From contig JAEMRG010000021.1 in assembly GCA_016463455.1 (NCBI GenBank), positions 1 through 15,123 of the forward strand: DNA of 15,123 bases. Direction: 5' to 3'. This document shows positions 13,038 to 15,123 of this stretch, in pieces. Position 1 is the stretch's first letter. Each line of letters begins with the position of its first letter. This stretch comes from Rhodoferax sp. (lineage in GTDB: Bacteria > Pseudomonadota > Gammaproteobacteria > Burkholderiales > Burkholderiaceae_C). Below the pieces are notes generated by a model. The model ran no database searches. It was given only the letters and a program-made list of their open reading frames with translations, and had not been told where the DNA came from. The position numbers and the translations under genes are program-made.

Positions 13038-13796
13038 TCACCTCGATTCGCTCGGCAAAGACGCACTGTCCTGCCAGCGACCATCCACCAAAATTTGGGA
13101 GGGTGCGAAACGCATTTTGTAGTTCATTTTCTGACTTTGCGCTATCCAGTAACCCAAATACAGATAAGACAAACCAAGCGATTTGGCCTGTTGCAATTGC
13201 CACAGCACGTTGTACGTGCCAAAGCTCGCATCGGCCTGCGGCTCGTAAAAGGTGTATACCGCTGAAATTCCGTCGTCCAGCACATCCAGGATAGACACCA
13301 TTTTCAGTGTGCCGACGCTTTGACCCTCTCCCGGCTCGCGGAATTCAACCAAGCGCGAATTGACCCGGCTTTGAAGTAAAAACTGCGTGTATTGGCTCAC
13401 GCTGTCCTCTTCCATGCCACCGCCGGAATGGCGTTGGTGCTGGTAGCGCAGATACAGCTCGTAGTGCTCTTGTGAAAAGCCCAGGCTTTGCACCCGAACT
13501 TGCAGATTGCCGTGTTGCGTGAGCGCCCGGCGCTGGCTGCGACTGGGGGAAAACCGGGCCACCGGCACCCGTAAAGGCACGCAGGCTTGGCAGCCATCAC
13601 AGTAGGGGCGGTAAGTGAACATACCGCTGCGGCGAAAGCCGTTCTCCACCAGGCCTGAATAGGTGCTGTTATCTATCAAGTGGCTGGGCGTGGCTACTTG
13701 GGAGCGTGCCTGGCGAGCGTCCAGGTAACTACACTCATACGGTGCGGTAGAGTAAAACTGCAGGGTCTGCAGCGGCAGATCGTGAAGATGGGTCAT
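13038..13796 (-). CDS. bpt: Aspartate/glutamate leucyltransferase (Bpt)
   Basis: A 252-residue aminoacyl-tRNA-protein transferase that adds Leu from Leu-tRNA to proteins with N-terminal Asp or Glu, making them N-degron substrates for ClpS/ClpAP. The N-terminal ATE domain has C22 in PYECSYL and the cysteine cluster C66, C69 and C72 in YCDGCQAC, the site of catalytic and metal-binding cysteines in this family. The C-terminal part has SVGTLKMVSILDVLDDGISAVYTFYEP and LGLSYLYLGYWI, with a final YKMRFAPSQILVDGRW. The length matches bacterial Bpt. Older annotation calls it arginyl-tRNA-protein transferase (ate). It starts nine bases after the aat stop, so the two form one operon. Confidence 0.93.
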   Translation of the reverse strand: MTHLHDLPLQTLQFYSTAPYECSYLDARQARSQVATPSHLIDNSTYSGLVENGFRRSGMFTYRPYCDGCQACVPLRVPVARFSPSRSQRRALTQHGNLQVRVQSLGFSQEHYELYLRYQHQRHSGGGMEEDSVSQYTQFLLQSRVNSRLVEFREPGEGQSVGTLKMVSILDVLDDGISAVYTFYEPQADASFGTYNVLWQLQQAKSLGLSYLYLGYWIAQSQKMNYKMRFAPSQILVDGRWQDSASLPSESR

Positions 13797-13805
13797 GGCG
13801 GCTGG

Positions 13806-14552
13806 TCAGTGGGCTTGCAGCAAATGCTTCCAGCTGTCGGCGGTAAATTCCCACTGGACGGGGGTTTGCGCCCTGGCGGAGTGCATGGTAGCAAGGAATT
13901 GCGCGCGCTGCACCGGGCGCGCGCCCAGGCGCGACAGGTGGGCGGTCACTTGCTGGCAGTCCAGCTGTGGCACCTCGTGTGCGCGACAGTGGGCAATCAG
14001 CGCGGAAAGCGCAATTTTGGAGCCATCGCGTATCTTGGTAAACATGGATTCGCCATACACGGCCCGACCCATCGCCACGAAGTACAGGCCCGCCACCATG
14101 TCGCCATCGACCCAGGTTTCCACGCTATGGGCATAGCCTGCATGGTGAAAGTCGATATAGGCCTCAACCATGGCCGGGACAATCCAGGTGCCGTCTTGCC
14201 CTTGACGCGGCGCTTTTGCGCACTGGCGTATAACCCCCGCAAAATCGCTGTTCATTCGGATCTCACAACGCCCATCCTGCAGAAAACGGCGCAAGGTTTT
14301 TTTCAGCGAATCGTGGATCCTGAATTCACCCGTGGCCAACACCATACGGGGGTCTGGGCTCCACCACAGCGTAGGCTGGGTTTCATTAAACCAGGGGAAC
14401 ACCCCACGCGCGTAGGCATCGCGCAAGGTTTCCACGTCCAGCGCGCCACCCGCTGCCAGCAAGCCCGGCGCATCGCTGTCCGGCCCCCACGTCCTACTCA
14501 GGGGGGGAAACGGGTCGCCAGCTAGCATCCAGGTCAGCTCAGGCGTGCTCAT
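13806..14552 (-). CDS. aat: Leucyl/phenylalanyl-tRNA--protein transferase
   Basis: A 248-residue enzyme that attaches Leu or Phe to proteins with N-terminal Arg or Lys, creating N-degrons. The family opening is clear: FPPLSRTWGPDSDAPGLLAA, GGALDVETLRDAYARGVFPW and WWSPDPRMVL. The centre has the conserved WIVPAMVEAYIDFHHAGYAHSVE and GDMVAGLYFVAMGRAVYGESMF, and the end has DCQQVTAHLSRLGARPVQRA. ATG at 14552 puts the N-terminus near that of relatives; in-frame starts at 14567 and 14594 would add 5 or 14 residues and cannot be excluded. It is co-oriented with bpt (9-bp gap) and divergent from tRNA-Pro. Confidence 0.95.
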   Translation of the reverse strand: MSTPELTWMLAGDPFPPLSRTWGPDSDAPGLLAAGGALDVETLRDAYARGVFPWFNETQPTLWWSPDPRMVLATGEFRIHDSLKKTLRRFLQDGRCEIRMNSDFAGVIRQCAKAPRQGQDGTWIVPAMVEAYIDFHHAGYAHSVETWVDGDMVAGLYFVAMGRAVYGESMFTKIRDGSKIALSALIAHCRAHEVPQLDCQQVTAHLSRLGARPVQRAQFLATMHSARAQTPVQWEFTADSWKHLLQAH

Positions 14553-14613
14553 CGATGACCCGTCCATACCGCACGGCAGCGCCTCCGAGCCCAATGCAAA
14601 ATAGGCGGGAGGT

Positions 14614-14619
14614 TAGAAT
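14614..14619 (+). promoter_or_regulatory. -10 element of tRNA-Pro
   Basis: TAGAAT, five of six consensus bases, is followed by GCGCC, a GC-rich discriminator typical of stringently controlled stable-RNA promoters. No good -35 is present at 16-18 bp. The expected transcript start (about 14625-14626) lies only two or three bases before the mature tRNA. Confidence 0.5.
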
Positions 14620-14627
14620 GCGCCAGT

Positions 14628-14704
<77 letters not shown>

Positions 14705-14712
14705 ATATACTT

Positions 14713-14737
14713 GCCAAAGCACTGTCTTTGGCTTTTT
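14713..14737 (+). terminator. Intrinsic terminator after tRNA-Pro
   Basis: GCCAAAG (14713-14719), loop CACTGT, CTTTGGC (14726-14732), then TTTTT (14733-14737). It has a 7-bp perfect stem with a clean T-tract. A second small hairpin, GCGCC-GCT-GGCGC (14743-14755), lies between it and tRNA-Arg. The terminator suggests the two tRNAs are largely separate transcripts. Confidence 0.8.
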
Positions 14738-14761
14738 CATTTGCGCCGCTGGCGCGTCTTG

Positions 14762-14838
14762 CTGTCCGTAGCTCAGTTGGATAGAGCAACAGCCTTCTAA
14801 GCTGTAGGTCACAGGTTCGATTCCTGTCGGACAGGCCA
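14762..14838 (+). tRNA. tRNA-Arg (anticodon UCU)
   Basis: A complete cloverleaf of 77 bases. The acceptor stem is CTGTCCG / CGGACAG (14762-14768 and 14828-14834), the D arm GCTCAGTTGGATAGAGC, and the anticodon stem ACAGC/GCTGT with loop CTTCTAA, so the anticodon is TCT, reading AGA and AGG, which are rare codons in GC-rich genomes. The T arm is ACAGG-TTCGATT-CCTGT, with discriminator G and an encoded CCA. Its 3' end is 17 bp from the convergent murI stop, and no terminator is seen for either. Confidence 0.97.
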
Positions 14839-14855
14839 CTTTCATCTGCATGATC

Positions 14856-15122
14856 TTAGGGTAAAACCAAGGCGCTGGCGCGCAGGCTGGGCCCGCCGAC
14901 CTGCCAATCTTGAAGCGCTTGGTCCAGCAATGCCGGATCGCCAGTGCTCAAGCACTGCGTATTGGGGGATACGGGCGCATGGGCTGTCCCCCCGCTTGGC
15001 GCTTGCAGTAGATCGGCCGCTTCCAGTACCTGGCGGGTGCGCCGCGCAACCGGCTGGCCCGCCTCCACTAACTGGACCTGCGGCCCCCAAAGATGCCCCA
15101 ATGTGTCGCTAATCAGTGCGTA
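14856..15122 (-). CDS. murI: Glutamate racemase (C-terminal part)
   Basis: The last 88 residues of a protein open to the right edge. MurI interconverts L- and D-glutamate, supplying D-Glu for peptidoglycan in the cytoplasm. The visible part begins YALISDTLGHLWGPQVQLVE and continues AGQPVARRTRQVLEAADLL. This matches the family segment after the second catalytic cysteine motif (GCTH), where the chain reads like LGPxVxLVD-S/A-G-xAVARRT. The tail CLSTGDPALLDQALQDW is the usual ending. The catalytic cysteines lie outside the window, so activity cannot be judged. The TAA at 14856-14858 converges on tRNA-Arg. Confidence 0.8.
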   Translation of the reverse strand, partial: YALISDTLGHLWGPQVQLVEAGQPVARRTRQVLEAADLLQAPSGGTAHAPVSPNTQCLSTGDPALLDQALQDWQVGGPSLRASALVLP

Positions 15123-15123
15123 A

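Noticed and set aside
13680..14525. Plus-strand 281-codon open frame opposite aat and the start of bpt
   Set aside because: It lies entirely antisense to two clear family members, has His/Arg/Gly-rich low-quality sequence and no family motif; it is a shadow of codon bias.

Overview
The window looks like chromosomal core DNA of a betaproteobacterium of the order Burkholderiales, most likely Comamonadaceae (Rhodoferax/Polaromonas-like). The reasons are a moderately GC-rich composition, the nadE-glnB pair, the ilvB-ilvH-ilvC-pssA order, the sigma factor-DUF3619-DUF3106-RDD cluster, and the aat-bpt pair. The family assignment is inference from gene order and protein style; no search was run. There is no mobile element, CRISPR array, phage gene or integration scar.

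Layout. 1-379: 3' part of ppa (inorganic pyrophosphatase). 449-1639 (-): a FemAB-like/DUF482 acetyltransferase-fold protein. 1713-3757 (+): nadE (glutamine-dependent NAD synthetase), then glnB (PII signalling protein) 29 bp later. 3780-6007 (-): a four-gene unit read in the order RNA polymerase sigma factor, DUF3619 membrane protein (ATGA overlap), DUF3106 exported protein, RDD membrane protein. 6283-9786 (+): ilvB, ilvH and ilvC, the common branched-chain amino acid pathway, with structured gaps between the genes. A strong hairpin follows ilvC, then pssA (phosphatidylserine synthase, 9950-10759). 10760-11088 has no intact gene. It holds what looks like the last ~45 codons of a deleted leuA, followed by an AT-rich promoter region with repeated CATG elements. 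11089-12120 (+): a penicillin-binding endopeptidase of the PBP7 type with its terminator. 12184-14552 (-): aat and bpt, the two N-degron aminoacyl transferases, then an IclR regulator downstream on the same strand. 14628-14838 (+): tRNA-Pro(UGG) and tRNA-Arg(UCU) with a terminator between them. 14856-end (-): the C-terminal part of murI (glutamate racemase).

How the genes work together. ilvB/H/C make the valine and isoleucine precursors, and leucine synthesis would continue through leuA, whose remnant lies where an intact leuA is often found downstream of pssA. nadE-glnB pairs a glutamine-consuming enzyme with a nitrogen sensor. The sigma-DUF3619-DUF3106-RDD unit has the architecture of an extracytoplasmic-function regulon: sigma factor, single-span partner, periplasmic helical protein, multi-span protein. 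Its function is not known to me.

No clearly new system is visible. The best leads are the sigma/DUF3619/DUF3106/RDD unit with a hairpin abutting the DUF3106 start codon, the leuA remnant, and the regulatory structures around the ilv genes and the PBP7-type gene.
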